NCBI RefSeq assembly: GCF_010093305.1
Contig: NZ_PDWS01000003.1
Span: 62,001-126,000 of the forward strand
Reading direction: 5' to 3'
DNA: 64,000 nucleotides
DNA from: Pseudoxanthomonas sacheonensis
Lineage (GTDB): Bacteria; Pseudomonadota; Gammaproteobacteria; Xanthomonadales; Xanthomonadaceae
In this document: positions 50,965 through 62,069 of the stretch, one piece after another
Layout of the letters: each line of letters opens with the position of its first letter
How positions within the stretch are numbered: position 1 is the stretch's first letter
The notes under the pieces: model-generated
What the model saw: only the letters and a program-made list of their open reading frames with translations
Told to the model about the DNA's origin: nothing
Database searches by the model: none
Made by a program: the position numbers and the translations under genes

Positions 50965-51792
50965 ATGACCGACAGACTCGAGGCCCTACTGGCCCACTTC
51001 CCGGTGCGGGCATCCATCCTGCACGCCGGCGCCCTGTGCGGCATCCACGAACTGCCGCCGCGCGGAACCCTGGGCCAGTTGCACCTGGTCCGGCGCGGCA
51101 CCGTGGTCGTGCACCATGCCGCCGGCAAGCCGATCATCCTCACCGAGCCCAGCCTGCTGCTGTATCCGCGGCCCTGCGCCCACCGCTTCGTGATCGACGA
51201 CCCCGAGGGCGCCGAGTTGGCTTGCGCCGACCTCGGTTTCGACGGCGCGGCCGAACACCCGCTGGTGGCTGCATTACCCGACTTCGTCTGCCTGCCGCTG
51301 GACCAACTGGGCGGTGCGCGCCCATTGCTTGACCTGCTATTCGAAGAGGCGTTCGACCAGCGCTGCGGCCGTGGCGAGGTGCTGGCGCGATTGTTCGAGC
51401 TGGTGCTGATCCAGGTGTTGCGGCATCAGATGGAAGGACAGCGGGGCCAGGCGGGATTGATGTCGGGGCTCGCGCATCCGCGCCTGCGCCGCGCGATCAC
51501 CGCGATGCACGAACGGCCGCGGGAAGACTGGACGCTGGAGACACTAGCCGCGACGGCCGGCATGTCGCGCAGCTCGTTCGCGCAGACGTTCCGCAGCACC
51601 GTGGGCAGCACGCCCGGTGAGTATCTGCAGCGGTGGCGGATCTTGCTGGTGCAGAAGGGGCTGCGCAGCGGCAAACCCTTGAAGCTGCTGGTGGATGAAG
51701 TGGGCTACGCGAGTGAGTCGGCCTTGTCACGGGCGTTCAAGGCACAAGCGGGAGTTTCGCCGAGGGAGTGGCGGGGACGGGCTTTTCCCTAG
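50965..51792 (+). CDS. AraC-family regulator with N-terminal cupin domain
   Basis: The 275-residue protein has a cupin domain (about 10-165: ILHAGALCGIHELPPRGTLG and RPCAHRFVIDDPE) and a C-terminal pair of helix-turn-helix motifs (WTLETLAATAGMSRSSFAQT, then LKLLVDEVGYASESALSRAF and SPREW). It is a paralogue of the regulator at 38035. ATG 50965 was chosen over the TTG at 50947; no ribosome site is visible. It is divergent from the alpha/beta-hydrolase. Confidence 0.88.
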   Translation: MTDRLEALLAHFPVRASILHAGALCGIHELPPRGTLGQLHLVRRGTVVVHHAAGKPIILTEPSLLLYPRPCAHRFVIDDPEGAELACADLGFDGAAEHPLVAALPDFVCLPLDQLGGARPLLDLLFEEAFDQRCGRGEVLARLFELVLIQVLRHQMEGQRGQAGLMSGLAHPRLRRAITAMHERPREDWTLETLAATAGMSRSSFAQTFRSTVGSTPGEYLQRWRILLVQKGLRSGKPLKLLVDEVGYASESALSRAFKAQAGVSPREWRGRAFP

Positions 51793-51807
51793 ATCGGCCA
51801 AAAGCGA

Positions 51808-52008
51808 TCACCCGCTGCGGAAGAACATAATGAGTTCGTAGGTCGTCCTTGCCGATTGCTCTGCCATGAAGAATTGACCGCTATTCTCAATTTTGGCGAA
51901 CTGAACATTCTTTGCTTTTGATGGCAGCGATGCTCGCAGCCACTCATAGCCAACTGATCCCAAGCCAAGCACTGGCATCTCGAGTATCGGATATTTTTCT
52001 CGCATCAA
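51808..52008 (-). pseudogene. 3' fragment of an alpha/beta-hydrolase gene
   Basis: The 66-residue frame (LGLGSVGYEWLRASLPSKAK, then FAKIENSGQFFMAEQSARTT and YELIMFFRSG) looks like the last part of an alpha/beta-hydrolase, including the region of the catalytic His. Here the expected SGH reads SGQ. The front two-thirds are missing. It is less GC-rich than its neighbours, and upstream it runs into a repeat-like sequence at 52020-52117. It is probably a decayed remnant. Confidence 0.5.
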
Positions 52009-52097
52009 TAACGTCTTGCGAGAATGTTTGGTACCAGGGGGAAACGGGGTCAGGTTTACTCTTCAAGGTTATGCCGAAAGAGATGTCAGCTTTACTA

Positions 52098-52117
52098 GGC
52101 GGCCAACTTATGCTTTC
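52098..52117 (-). repeat. Inverted copy of the CATAAGTTGGCCG element
   Basis: The plus strand reads GGCGGCCAACTTATG (52098-52112), followed by CTTTC. It is the exact reverse complement, over 18 bp, of the copy at 49813-49830. It lies 33 bp before the tRNA gene. Confidence 0.6.
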
Positions 52118-52149
52118 TCCCACAACAGCAATCCATCGCCCAGTCCGCT

Positions 52150-52225
52150 TGGTGGGCCCACCAGGACTCGAACCTGGAACCAAAGGATTATGAGTCCTCT
52201 GCTCTAACCATTGAGCTATGGGCCC
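52150..52225 (-). tRNA. tRNA with anticodon CAU, probably tRNA-Ile2 (lysidine type)
   Basis: A 76-nt cloverleaf including CCA is read on the minus strand: acceptor GGGCCCA/TGGGCCC, D arm AGCTCAATGGTTAGAGCA, anticodon loop CTCATAA (anticodon CAT, 34-36), T arm with GGTTCGAGTCC, and 3' CCA encoded. The GGTTAGAGCA D arm and GACTCATAATC anticodon arm resemble E. coli ileX (minor Ile-AUA tRNA) more than elongator Met. Elongator Met is the alternative call. Confidence 0.85.
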
Positions 52226-52315
52226 GTCGCAGGGCGCAATTGTAACTGGCCGGTTCATGGCCATGCACATCTCGCCGGTTCGTGGCGATGATCGATCGAC
52301 GGGTCTGGCGCGGCG

Positions 52316-54226
52316 CTATGCCGCCTTCCGTAGCGCGGATTGCAGGCGCAGCTGCGTGGCGCGCTTGAGAATGGGGGGCGGGTCGGTCTCTTCCGGGATG
52401 CTGAGCAGCTTCCTTCTGCGCAGCCATTGCCCGGGCGCGCGCGCCGAAGTCAGCGCCACCAGCGGAACGGCCAGCACCAGTCCCAAGGTCACCGGCGCCA
52501 TCCAGGCCGCCAGCGAAGGCGATGCGAACAACGCCAGCGCACCCATCAGCAACCCGAACAGACTCAGGCCGCCATAACTCTTCAACAGTCCGGACAAAGG
52601 CAGACTGCCATCGTCGCGGCGCTGCGATTCCCAGCCCGAATCCTTGCCCGCCAGCACTTCGGCCACGCCGCGCGACTGCACGTACATCACGATGGGAGCC
52701 ATCAGCGCCGCAAGTACGCTTTCGATCAACACGCTCAGCAACGCGCGCAGCGCGCCGCCGCAGCCGCGGCGTTCCGCAGGATTCACCAGCATGGCCAGAT
52801 AGCCCAGGATCTTGGGAGCGAACAGCGCGGCCATGCTGGCCGCGAACAACCAGACGATGCGCTCCGGATCCAGCGATCTCCAGTACGCCGCCGGGGAAAG
52901 CGCGGCACGCAGGCCGCCCTCCGAGGCCAAGCCGATATGCTCGAACGGGATCGCGATGCCGACCAGCAGCAGCATCGCCCACATGGGTGCGGTGAAGTAG
53001 TGGCCGATGCCGATCATGAAATGCCAGCGGCTCACCCAATGCAGGCCACGCGTCGGCAACACGGCGGCATGCTGCAGGTTGCCCTGGCACCAGCGGCGGT
53101 CGCGCACCAGCAGATCGGTGAGCGAAGGCGGCCCTTCTTCGTAGCTGCCATGCAACGCGGGAACCATGTGCAAGGCCCAGCCGCCGCGACGGATCAGCGC
53201 CGCTTCGACGAAATCGTGGCTCAACACATGGCCACCGAAGGGCTTGCTGCCGGGCAGTTGCGGCAAGCCCGCCTGTTCGGCGAAGGCCCGGGTGCGGATG
53301 ATGGCGTTGTGGCCCCAGTAGTTGCTCTCGGCGCCATGCCACCAGGCCACGCCGTGGGCGATGATCGGACCGTACACGCGTCCGGAAAACTGCTGCATGC
53401 GCGCGAACAGGCTGGTGCCGTTGACGATGGCCGGCAGCGACTGGATCAGGCCGACGTCCGCGTTCTCATCGATGGCTGCGGCCAGCCTGACGATGGTGTC
53501 GCCGGTCATCAGGCTGTCGGCGTCCAGGATCAGCATGTACGGATAAGCGCCGCCGAAACGCCGCAACCATTCGGCGATGTTGCCGGCCTTGCGTTCGATG
53601 TTGTCGGTGCGGCGGCGGTAGTAGAGATTCGCCGGGTCGCCGAGGCGCGCAAGCAGCGCATGGTATTCGGCGGCTTCCGCTTCGGCGGTTTCGGCGCGGG
53701 TGGTGTCGCTGAGGATGAAGAAATCGAAACGCTCCCCCTGTCCGGTATCGCGCACCGACTCGTAGATGGCCTGCAAGCCCGCCATCAACCGGTGCGGATC
53801 CTCGTTGTATGCCGGCATCAGCAACGCCGTGCGTGCCGAGGGCGGCAGCGAAGGCAAAGGCGCATCGGGATCTATTCCCAACGACCTGCCTCCCTTGCGC
53901 GACAGCACCAGCACGAACCCTGCCAGCGCGCCCAGGAACGATTGCGCGATCCAGGCGAACAACGCCGCGAACAAGGCAAGCAGCACGCCCTCCAGCACGC
54001 TCACGCCCTCTACGCGCAGCACCCGCCACATCTGGTAGGTCGCCAGGGCGGTGAGCGCGCCGGTGCCGCCCAGAATGTACGCGCGGCGCCAGAAAGCCCC
54101 GCGCGGCGCGCTGGGCAACGGACGCCCATCGAGCTTGCCGGTGCGCAGCGATTGCACCGGCATCTGCATCGGCGAAGGCGGCGGCAGCGATTCGCAGGCG
54201 ACAGGAACGGCCGGCGGCGCCTGCAT
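52316..54226 (-). CDS. opgH: Glucans biosynthesis glucosyltransferase OpgH
   Basis: The 636-residue inner-membrane protein is a GT2-family beta-glucosyltransferase that makes the linear backbone of osmoregulated periplasmic glucans. It has several membrane helices, [15 protein letters not shown], the DxD-type motif [23 protein letters not shown], and the RDRRWCQGN (Q/R-x-x-RW-like) motif. It is shorter than E. coli OpgH (about 847 residues) at the N-terminus, as in xanthomonads. ATG 54226 is 5 bp after the opgD stop, so both are in one operon. Confidence 0.92.
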   Translation of the reverse strand: MQAPPAVPVACESLPPPSPMQMPVQSLRTGKLDGRPLPSAPRGAFWRRAYILGGTGALTALATYQMWRVLRVEGVSVLEGVLLALFAALFAWIAQSFLGALAGFVLVLSRKGGRSLGIDPDAPLPSLPPSARTALLMPAYNEDPHRLMAGLQAIYESVRDTGQGERFDFFILSDTTRAETAEAEAAEYHALLARLGDPANLYYRRRTDNIERKAGNIAEWLRRFGGAYPYMLILDADSLMTGDTIVRLAAAIDENADVGLIQSLPAIVNGTSLFARMQQFSGRVYGPIIAHGVAWWHGAESNYWGHNAIIRTRAFAEQAGLPQLPGSKPFGGHVLSHDFVEAALIRRGGWALHMVPALHGSYEEGPPSLTDLLVRDRRWCQGNLQHAAVLPTRGLHWVSRWHFMIGIGHYFTAPMWAMLLLVGIAIPFEHIGLASEGGLRAALSPAAYWRSLDPERIVWLFAASMAALFAPKILGYLAMLVNPAERRGCGGALRALLSVLIESVLAALMAPIVMYVQSRGVAEVLAGKDSGWESQRRDDGSLPLSGLLKSYGGLSLFGLLMGALALFASPSLAAWMAPVTLGLVLAVPLVALTSARAPGQWLRRRKLLSIPEETDPPPILKRATQLRLQSALRKAA

Positions 54227-54231
54227 CAGGT

Positions 54232-55764
54232 TTACGCCGTCCAACGGTAAAGCCACGTTTCCGAAACCGGTTGCGTGCCTTTCAACAGGCGCGCATGCAG
54301 TTCCGCCGCTTGCGCGCCAGCCGGATCGAGTTCGAATCCGATTCGCCAACCTCCCGTCGCCGGTACCGGATGGGCGACGGCGTTGAGCACCTTGCCGGCG
54401 CCGGACCAGACGTCGGGCTTGAGGTCCTTGTCGCCGAGTCCGGCCAGGGCATCGCCTTTGAAATCGATGATCACCAGTCGCCGGCCCGGTTGCGCGGCGG
54501 CGCCGATCATGGTCTTGGCGACGATGGCCAGTTCGGGCTTCCACTGATGGTCGCTGCACCAGTGCAGGCGATAGTCGAAGCGGTGCTCGCGCCCTGCGGC
54601 CAGCGGCGCGGCCGGACGCCAGAACGCGACGATGTTGTCGTGGTATTCGTCGCCGGTGGGAATCTCGACCAGGTGCACCGCGCCCTTGCCCCAGTCGCCG
54701 ACCGGTTCCACCCACAGGCTGGGACGCTTTTCGTAGTGCGCTTCGCTGTCGGCGAAGGCGGCGAAGTCGCGCTGGCGCTGCATCAGACCGAAGCCGCGCG
54801 GCGTGGTGTCCTGGAAGCCGCTGTCCTGCACGGTGGCCGGATTGTGCAGCGGCCGCCAGATCTGTTCGTCCGCACCGGTCAGCAAGGCCAATCCCTCCGA
54901 GTCGTGCACCGCCGGACGGTAGTCGTCCACGCCTACCCGGTCGCTGGCGCCGAATTCGTACATGCTGGTCAACGGGGCGATGCCCGCATGGGTCAGTTCC
55001 ACGCGCGGATACAGCCGCGCCTGTACGTCGAACACGGTTTCGTCCCCGGGTTTGATCGCGAAACGGAACGCGCCCGACACGCTGGGGCTGTCCATCAACG
55101 CATGCACGACGATGGCGGTAGCGCCGGGCGCTGGGGTTTCTATCCAGAATGCGCGGAACACCGGAAATTCCTCGCCCACCGGCTGCACCGTGTTCAAGGC
55201 CAGGCCACGCGCCGACAATCCGTAGGACTGGCCCTTGGCTACCGCACGGAAATAGCTGGCGCCGAGGAAAGCGCAGATTTCATCGAAATAGTCCGGGCGA
55301 TTGATCGTTCCGTGCAGGCGCATTCCCGCGAATCCCAGGTCGGCTCCGCCGCGGCCGCGCACCGCCGCGGCGCGGAAAGTGAAAAGGTCGGGGGAATAGT
55401 CCACCTGCCTCGCCCGTCCGGCGGCGACGGTGAAGACCTGCACCCGGTCCTTGAACAGAAAACCGCGATGGAAGAACTGCGCCTGAAAAGGCAGTCCCTG
55501 CTTGCGCCACAACGCATGCGCCGGATTGAAGCGGATATCCCGGTATTCGTCGTAGCCCATGTCCTGCAGCCATTTGGGCAGATCGGCGGGCGGTTTGCGG
55601 AAAGGCTCGGCGGCCAGCCGCCGCGCCATGGCCGGCACGCTGTCGTTGTCGAATGCGGTGCCGCTGTCTGCGGCCAATGCCGCTGGCGGCGACAGCAAGC
55701 CGCTAGCGGCCAGTGTCGCCAGGGGCAACGACAGGCCGCCCAGGATCAATTCTCGTCTGCGCAC
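54232..55764 (-). CDS. opgD: Tat-exported glucan biosynthesis protein OpgD
   Basis: The 510-residue periplasmic protein belongs to the MdoG/OpgG-OpgD family. It begins with a twin-arginine signal ([20 protein letters not shown]), the feature that separates OpgD from Sec-exported OpgG. A beta-sandwich follows, with [54 protein letters not shown] and [20 protein letters not shown]. It acts with OpgH on the glucan backbone. It starts 5' of opgH on the same strand. No other glucan gene is in the window. Confidence 0.9.
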   Translation of the reverse strand: MRRRELILGGLSLPLATLAASGLLSPPAALAADSGTAFDNDSVPAMARRLAAEPFRKPPADLPKWLQDMGYDEYRDIRFNPAHALWRKQGLPFQAQFFHRGFLFKDRVQVFTVAAGRARQVDYSPDLFTFRAAAVRGRGGADLGFAGMRLHGTINRPDYFDEICAFLGASYFRAVAKGQSYGLSARGLALNTVQPVGEEFPVFRAFWIETPAPGATAIVVHALMDSPSVSGAFRFAIKPGDETVFDVQARLYPRVELTHAGIAPLTSMYEFGASDRVGVDDYRPAVHDSEGLALLTGADEQIWRPLHNPATVQDSGFQDTTPRGFGLMQRQRDFAAFADSEAHYEKRPSLWVEPVGDWGKGAVHLVEIPTGDEYHDNIVAFWRPAAPLAAGREHRFDYRLHWCSDHQWKPELAIVAKTMIGAAAQPGRRLVIIDFKGDALAGLGDKDLKPDVWSGAGKVLNAVAHPVPATGGWRIGFELDPAGAQAAELHARLLKGTQPVSETWLYRWTA

Positions 55765-55902
55765 CGTTATTCCTCGCGAGGCTGGGCTGGGGGAAGCGGC
55801 CGCATTGTAGGCAAGACCGCGTTAGCGCCAAGACACGACCGGCAGGCCGATGCCGGACCTGCCATGAGGGTCACGGTCATGGCGGACCACGGCCACAAAC
55901 AA

Positions 55903-55928
55903 GGAAGCCCCGCACTGGCGGGGCTTCC
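55903..55928 (-). terminator. Rho-independent terminator of rpoD
   Basis: An 11-bp perfect stem (GGAAGCCCCGC / GCGGGGCTTCC) with an ACTG loop is followed on the minus strand by TTGTTTGTGG. It lies 62 bp after the rpoD stop, on the strand rpoD is transcribed from. Confidence 0.75.
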
Positions 55929-55989
55929 GGTTTCGCATCGTGGCTTCCGTTGCCGAAGCGCCGGCAGCCGTCCGTCTACTCGATGCCGC

Positions 55990-57837
<1,848 letters not shown>

Positions 57838-57879
57838 CAGTGCTTGCGCCACCGGCAATAGGAGATTGGGGAACCCAGC

Positions 57880-57885
57880 ATTATA
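57880..57885 (-). promoter_or_regulatory. Putative -10 element of rpoD
   Basis: On the minus strand TATAAT (57885-57880) is a perfect -10 hexamer 43 bp before the rpoD ATG. No good -35 is seen at 16-18 bp, so the promoter may depend on other contacts. Confidence 0.45.
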
Positions 57886-57968
57886 CCGCGCCGCCGGGGA
57901 TTTGGCCTTACCTGGGTGATGAACGCGCTGGGGCGCGGCCTCCGGCCCGGGGCTCCCACCGCCCGTTT

Positions 57969-58409
57969 TCAGGGCCTCAGCAGAAAGGTCACGGGACCGT
58001 CGTTGGTCAGGCTGACGATCATATGGGCGCCGAAACGGCCGGTTTCCACCCCTGGGATGTGTTTTTGCCGACAAATTTCCACCAGACGGTTGTAGCCGCG
58101 TTCAGCCTCCTCCGGCGGGGCGGCCGTAGTGAAGCTGGGACGCATGCCCGAGCGGGTATCGGCGGCCAGGGTGAACTGGCTGACCAGCAGCAGGCCGCCC
58201 CCGGTATCGGCCAGGGACCGGTTCATCTTGCCCTCCGCGTCGGCGAAAATCCGGTACCCCAGCAGGCGCTCGGCCATGCGGACGAAGTGCGCCTCGGTGT
58301 CGCCGGGTTCCACGGCCACCAGGGCCAGCAGGCCCGGGCCGATCGCCCCTGTGGTCCGGCCTTCGACGGTGACGCTGGCCTGGGTGACGCGCTGGATGAG
58401 TGAAAGCAT
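57969..58409 (-). CDS. dtd: D-aminoacyl-tRNA deacylase
   Basis: The 146-residue enzyme hydrolyses D-amino acids from mischarged tRNA in the cytoplasm. It begins [20 protein letters not shown] and contains the two family motifs [17 protein letters not shown] (S-Q-F-T) and [10 protein letters not shown] (N-x-GP-x-T), which form the active site between subunits. Its length is usual for DTD. It is transcribed in the same direction as rpoD, 131 bp upstream of that gene's start. Confidence 0.93.
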   Translation of the reverse strand: MLSLIQRVTQASVTVEGRTTGAIGPGLLALVAVEPGDTEAHFVRMAERLLGYRIFADAEGKMNRSLADTGGGLLLVSQFTLAADTRSGMRPSFTTAAPPEEAERGYNRLVEICRQKHIPGVETGRFGAHMIVSLTNDGPVTFLLRP

Positions 58410-58562
58410 AGGACGTGGGTGCTGTTGGGTGCCGGAAGTCGCGGAAGCGGAAGCGTACCGCCTCGAGCCCGAACCTGGCCTGGTTGTGTGAGCATACGGA
58501 GCCGCTTACCCTCGCCACCATGCATGGCATGCGCCGGCTGCAGCATCAAGGAAGAATCGAGA

Positions 58563-59063
58563 ATGAAATGGGACATCTTCACTGCCATAGAACAACTGAT
58601 CATCCTGTTGACCATCGCCGGTCAAATCTGGATCGCCTGCAAAGTGATACTGAATTCCGCGGGCGCTGAGCAATACGTCAGGATCATGTCCTACGCCACC
58701 GGCATTCTGGTGTTCCTGATCACCAAGGCATTGGGGCTGACTTTCGCCGATCTGCTGCTGTCCTCGCTGGACCAGCGGGATGTCTTCATGCTGATCCTGA
58801 TCGGGGCCATCGTCCCGTTCCTGGTGGGGGCGCTGGTGTCCGAAGTGACCATCATCGCAATCGGGATCGGCAGGCCCGTGCTGACCCGCTTCGTGCTGAT
58901 GCTGGGCGCGTTTACGGCCGCGCAGGCGGCCTATACCAACTTCATTGCCGTCACCACCCATCTGACGACCTTGGACAAGGCCTTCATCCCCAATCTCTGC
59001 TATGCCGTTTCCGTGGGCCTGTGGCTGACCTTCCGTTACCGCGAGCAGGCGACGGGATACTAG
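58563..59063 (+). CDS. Hypothetical inner-membrane protein
   Basis: The 166-residue protein has four to five membrane helices (AIEQLIILLTIAGQIWIACK, then YATGILVFLITKALGLTF, VFMLILIGAIVPFLVGALV and FVLMLGAFTAAQAAYTNF). No family is recognised. ATG 58563 follows AAGGAAG by about 9 bases. It lies between dtd (divergent) and the acyltransferase gene on the same strand, 44 bp upstream of the latter. Confidence 0.6.
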   Translation: MKWDIFTAIEQLIILLTIAGQIWIACKVILNSAGAEQYVRIMSYATGILVFLITKALGLTFADLLLSSLDQRDVFMLILIGAIVPFLVGALVSEVTIIAIGIGRPVLTRFVLMLGAFTAAQAAYTNFIAVTTHLTTLDKAFIPNLCYAVSVGLWLTFRYREQATGY

Positions 59064-59107
59064 GGCCAACCGCACGGACGGCGGTGCCAACCCGATAGAC
59101 TTGGCGT

Positions 59108-60022
59108 ATGAAGCCCGAAACCCTGGCGGGTCTGCTCTACCGCGCCACCGCCCTGCTGACCTCCCTGCCCTGGCCCTGGCTGCGCAACTCGGCCGACCTG
59201 CTTGCCTGGGTCTGGCGGCGCCTGGATGCGCGCGAAAGCAAGGTCGCCCGCCGCAATCTGCAGCTCGCCTACCCCGAGCTGCTGCCTTCCCAGCGCGAGG
59301 AGCTGCATCGCCGGATCCTGCGCACGACCGCGCGCCAGGCCTTCGAAACCCTGCGCTTCTGGACCCGGCCGCCCGCCGAAAACCTGGCGCGGCTGCGCGA
59401 GCGCCAGGGCGAGCCTTCGTACGATGCGGCGCTGGCCTCGGGGAAAGGCCTGATCGTGGTGGCGCCGCATTTCGGCAACTGGGAGCTGCTGAACCAGTGG
59501 CTGTCCTCGCGCGGGCCGATCGCCATCGTCTACAACCCGCCGGATTCCAAGGTGGGCGATGCCTTCCTGCTGCGCGTGCGCGGCGCCGACAACATCCGCC
59601 AGGTCCGCGCCGAAGGGCCGGCGGTGCGGCAACTGTGGAAGACGCTGAAGGACGGAGGCGCGGTCGGCATCCTGCCCGACCAGCAGCCCAAGATGGGCGA
59701 CGGCGAATTCGCCCCGTTCTTCGGCATGCAGGCCCTGACCATGACCCTGGTCTCCCGGCTGGCCGAGCGTACCGGCGCCACCGTGCTGTTCGCCTGGTGC
59801 GAGCGCACCAGTGCCGACCTGGAGTTCGCCCTGCATGTGGAGCCGGCGCCGGACGGCATCGCGGACCCCGATCCGGTAGCCGCGGCGACTGCGCTCAATG
59901 CCATGATCGAGCGCATCGCGCGCCGCGATCCGGCACAGTACCAGTGGACCTACAAGCGCTATGGCGCGCGGCCGCCGGGAAGCGGCGAACCCAATCCCTA
60001 CAAGGTGCAAACCCCGGCATGA
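59108..60022 (+). CDS. LpxL/HtrB-family lipid A acyltransferase
   Basis: The 304-residue protein is a membrane-bound acyltransferase of the LpxL/LpxM type with the catalytic HX4E motif in VVAPHFGNWELLNQWL. IVYNPPDSKVGDAFLL and GAVGILPDQQPKMGDG form the acyl acceptor and substrate regions. An N-terminal hydrophobic stretch (LTSLPWPWLRNSADLLAWVW) anchors it to the inner membrane. It would add a secondary acyl chain to lipid A. The next gene overlaps by 4 bp (ATGA). Confidence 0.88.
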   Translation: MKPETLAGLLYRATALLTSLPWPWLRNSADLLAWVWRRLDARESKVARRNLQLAYPELLPSQREELHRRILRTTARQAFETLRFWTRPPAENLARLRERQGEPSYDAALASGKGLIVVAPHFGNWELLNQWLSSRGPIAIVYNPPDSKVGDAFLLRVRGADNIRQVRAEGPAVRQLWKTLKDGGAVGILPDQQPKMGDGEFAPFFGMQALTMTLVSRLAERTGATVLFAWCERTSADLEFALHVEPAPDGIADPDPVAAATALNAMIERIARRDPAQYQWTYKRYGARPPGSGEPNPYKVQTPA

Positions 60023-60561
60023 CCGATCTTCCCCGCACTCCTGCACCGCAGAACCCGCCAGAGGAAGCCATCGCGCCCACGGCCCCCTTGTTGGTCGATT
60101 GGCAGCACCTGCCGGCACGCGGCGCCAAGTTGGCTGCGTTCGGCGGAGCGCTCGGATCCGCGGTTCCGTTCGCGGTGGCGTCGGTTTTCCTGTCGCGACT
60201 CGCCGATTTCGGCACTCCGTGGCTGATCGCGCCCGTGGTCGGACTGCTGGGCGCGGCATTCGGCGCGTGGCTGGCGGTCAAACGCCACCGGCGCACGCTG
60301 TGGAAACTGGACGAGCAGGGTTTCGCCCTGCAGCGCGGACGCTGGTGGCAGACCGAGAGCCGCGTACCGATCTCGCGGGTGCAGCATCTGGATCTCAAGC
60401 GCGGCCCGCTGGAGCGCGCTTTCAAACTGGCCACGCTGGTGATCCACACTGCAGGAACGAAGATGGCGGCCGTGTCGGTCTCCGGATTGGACGGCGAGGA
60501 CGCAGAGCGCCTGCGCGACCGGCTGGCGCGCCAGCTGGACCATGACGACGACGCACTGTGA
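60019..60561 (+). CDS. Bacterial PH-domain (DUF304, YdbS-like) membrane protein
   Basis: The 180-residue protein has two membrane helices (AFGGALGSAVPFAVASVFL and WLIAPVVGLLGAAFGAWLAV) and one bacterial PH domain (FALQRGRWWQTESRVPISRV, then LDLKRGPLERAFKLATLVIH). It resembles YdbS. It overlaps the acyltransferase gene by 4 bp and the next gene by a TGATG junction, so all three are translationally coupled. Biochemical role unknown. Confidence 0.85.
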   Translation: MTDLPRTPAPQNPPEEAIAPTAPLLVDWQHLPARGAKLAAFGGALGSAVPFAVASVFLSRLADFGTPWLIAPVVGLLGAAFGAWLAVKRHRRTLWKLDEQGFALQRGRWWQTESRVPISRVQHLDLKRGPLERAFKLATLVIHTAGTKMAAVSVSGLDGEDAERLRDRLARQLDHDDDAL

Positions 60562-62069
60562 TGCAGACCGAAGCCATGGGCGAGGACAAACCCGAACGCC
60601 GACTGCACCCATGGTCGTGGCTGTTCGTGCTGGTGCAGCAGCTCAAGCAGTTCCTGGTGCCGCTGCTGGCCTTGCTGGTGTTCGGCGGTAGCGGCGGGCC
60701 CGGCGGTTTCTGGGCCGGCATCGGTCCGTTGGTCGCCGTGGGCGTATTGGTGGTGATCTCGGTGCTGCAGTACTTCACCTACCGCTACCGCATCGGCCGC
60801 GATGGATTGAGCATCCGCGACGGCTGGCTGCACCGCAGCCTGCGCGAGATCCCGTATTCGCGCATCCACAACGTGGTGCTGCACCAGACCGTGCTGCACC
60901 GCCTGTTCGGCGTGGCCGAGGTCAGGCTGGAATCGGCCGGCGGGCAGAAACCCGAGGCGCAGATGCGCGTGCTGCGGCTGGACGAAGCGCTGGCGCTGGA
61001 AAGCCTGATCAAGCATCGCGGCCAGGCGCCGGATGCCGATGCGCCCGCAGCGCAAGCCGACAGTCTGTTGTCGCTGCCGACTGCCGAAGTGATCCGCCTG
61101 GGCCTGGTTTCCAACCGCGGCATGATCGTGATGGCCGCGGCGTTCGGTGCGGCGTGGCAGGTGTTTCCCGACCAGGTGCTCGCCAATTATTTCGAACGCT
61201 TCGCGCGGCAACTGTTCGGTTACGCCAGTCACTTGCACTACGGCTGGATCACCACGGCCGCCGCTGCGGCTGCATTGATCTTGCTGGCGGCACTGTTGCT
61301 GCGTTTGCTCTCGGTGCTGTTGGCGCTGGTGCAGTACCACGGCTTTCGTCTCAGCGAAGAACAGCGCCGGCTCACGGTGGAGCGCGGCCTGCTGTCGAAA
61401 CTGCGCACCAGCGTGGCCCGCCGGCGCATCCAGGCCTGGACCCTGCACGAAGGATTCCTGCACCGGCTGTTGAAGCGCCGTAGCCTGCGGATCGACACCG
61501 CCGTGGCCGAGCAACAGGGCAATAACGACCAACGCGCGCTGAAGGAATTGGCCCCCATCGCCACGCCCGAAACCTGCGACGCACTGATCCAGCATCTGTT
61601 GCCGCAGGCGCATTGGCCGCGAGCGGAATGGACGCCGTTGCCGGTGGCCGCCTGGTGGCGGTTGTTCCTGCCCACCCTGGTTTTCGTCTGCCTCCTGGCG
61701 CTCGCGCTGGTTTGCTATGCGCAGACGGCCTGGGGGTTATTGCCGCTGCTCTGGTTGCCATGGAGCATTCATGCGGCGATCCAGCAGGCGCGCCGCGCCG
61801 GTTATGCGGTGGACGAGCGCCTGGTGGCCGTCCGCGGCGGCTGGTGGTCGCGCCACTGGCGCTTCGCGGAAATCGACAAGTTGCAGGCGCTGCGCCTGGT
61901 GCGTTCGCCGATGGACAGACGCATGGGCACTGCAAGCCTGTGGATGGACACCGCCGGCGCCAGCGGCCTTGCGCCGCCGTTGCGGATCCGTTTCCTGCCG
62001 GAAGCCGATGCGCGACTACTGTATCTGCAACTCAGCCAGGCGCTGGTCCGCCGCAGGCTGCGCTGGTAG
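60561..62069 (+). CDS. Bacterial PH-domain (DUF304, YdbT-like) membrane protein with repeated domains
   Basis: The 502-residue protein has several membrane segments and three bacterial PH-like regions, around residues 75-160 (YRIGRDGLSIRDGWLHRSLR and IPYSRIHNVVLHQTVLHRLF), 255-350 (LSEEQRRLTVERGLLSKLRT) and 410-495 (VDERLVAVRGGWWSRHWRFA). This is the YdbT layout and pairs with the YdbS-like gene upstream. ATG 60561 forms a TGATG junction with it. Its last 54 bp overlap the convergent glycosyltransferase gene. Confidence 0.85.
   Translation: MQTEAMGEDKPERRLHPWSWLFVLVQQLKQFLVPLLALLVFGGSGGPGGFWAGIGPLVAVGVLVVISVLQYFTYRYRIGRDGLSIRDGWLHRSLREIPYSRIHNVVLHQTVLHRLFGVAEVRLESAGGQKPEAQMRVLRLDEALALESLIKHRGQAPDADAPAAQADSLLSLPTAEVIRLGLVSNRGMIVMAAAFGAAWQVFPDQVLANYFERFARQLFGYASHLHYGWITTAAAAAALILLAALLLRLLSVLLALVQYHGFRLSEEQRRLTVERGLLSKLRTSVARRRIQAWTLHEGFLHRLLKRRSLRIDTAVAEQQGNNDQRALKELAPIATPETCDALIQHLLPQAHWPRAEWTPLPVAAWWRLFLPTLVFVCLLALALVCYAQTAWGLLPLLWLPWSIHAAIQQARRAGYAVDERLVAVRGGWWSRHWRFAEIDKLQALRLVRSPMDRRMGTASLWMDTAGASGLAPPLRIRFLPEADARLLYLQLSQALVRRRLRW

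Noticed and set aside
52020..52060. GGGGTCAGG-type sequence resembling ends of small IS or REP elements
   Set aside because: No transposase, terminal repeats or target duplication could be found, so no mobile element is called.
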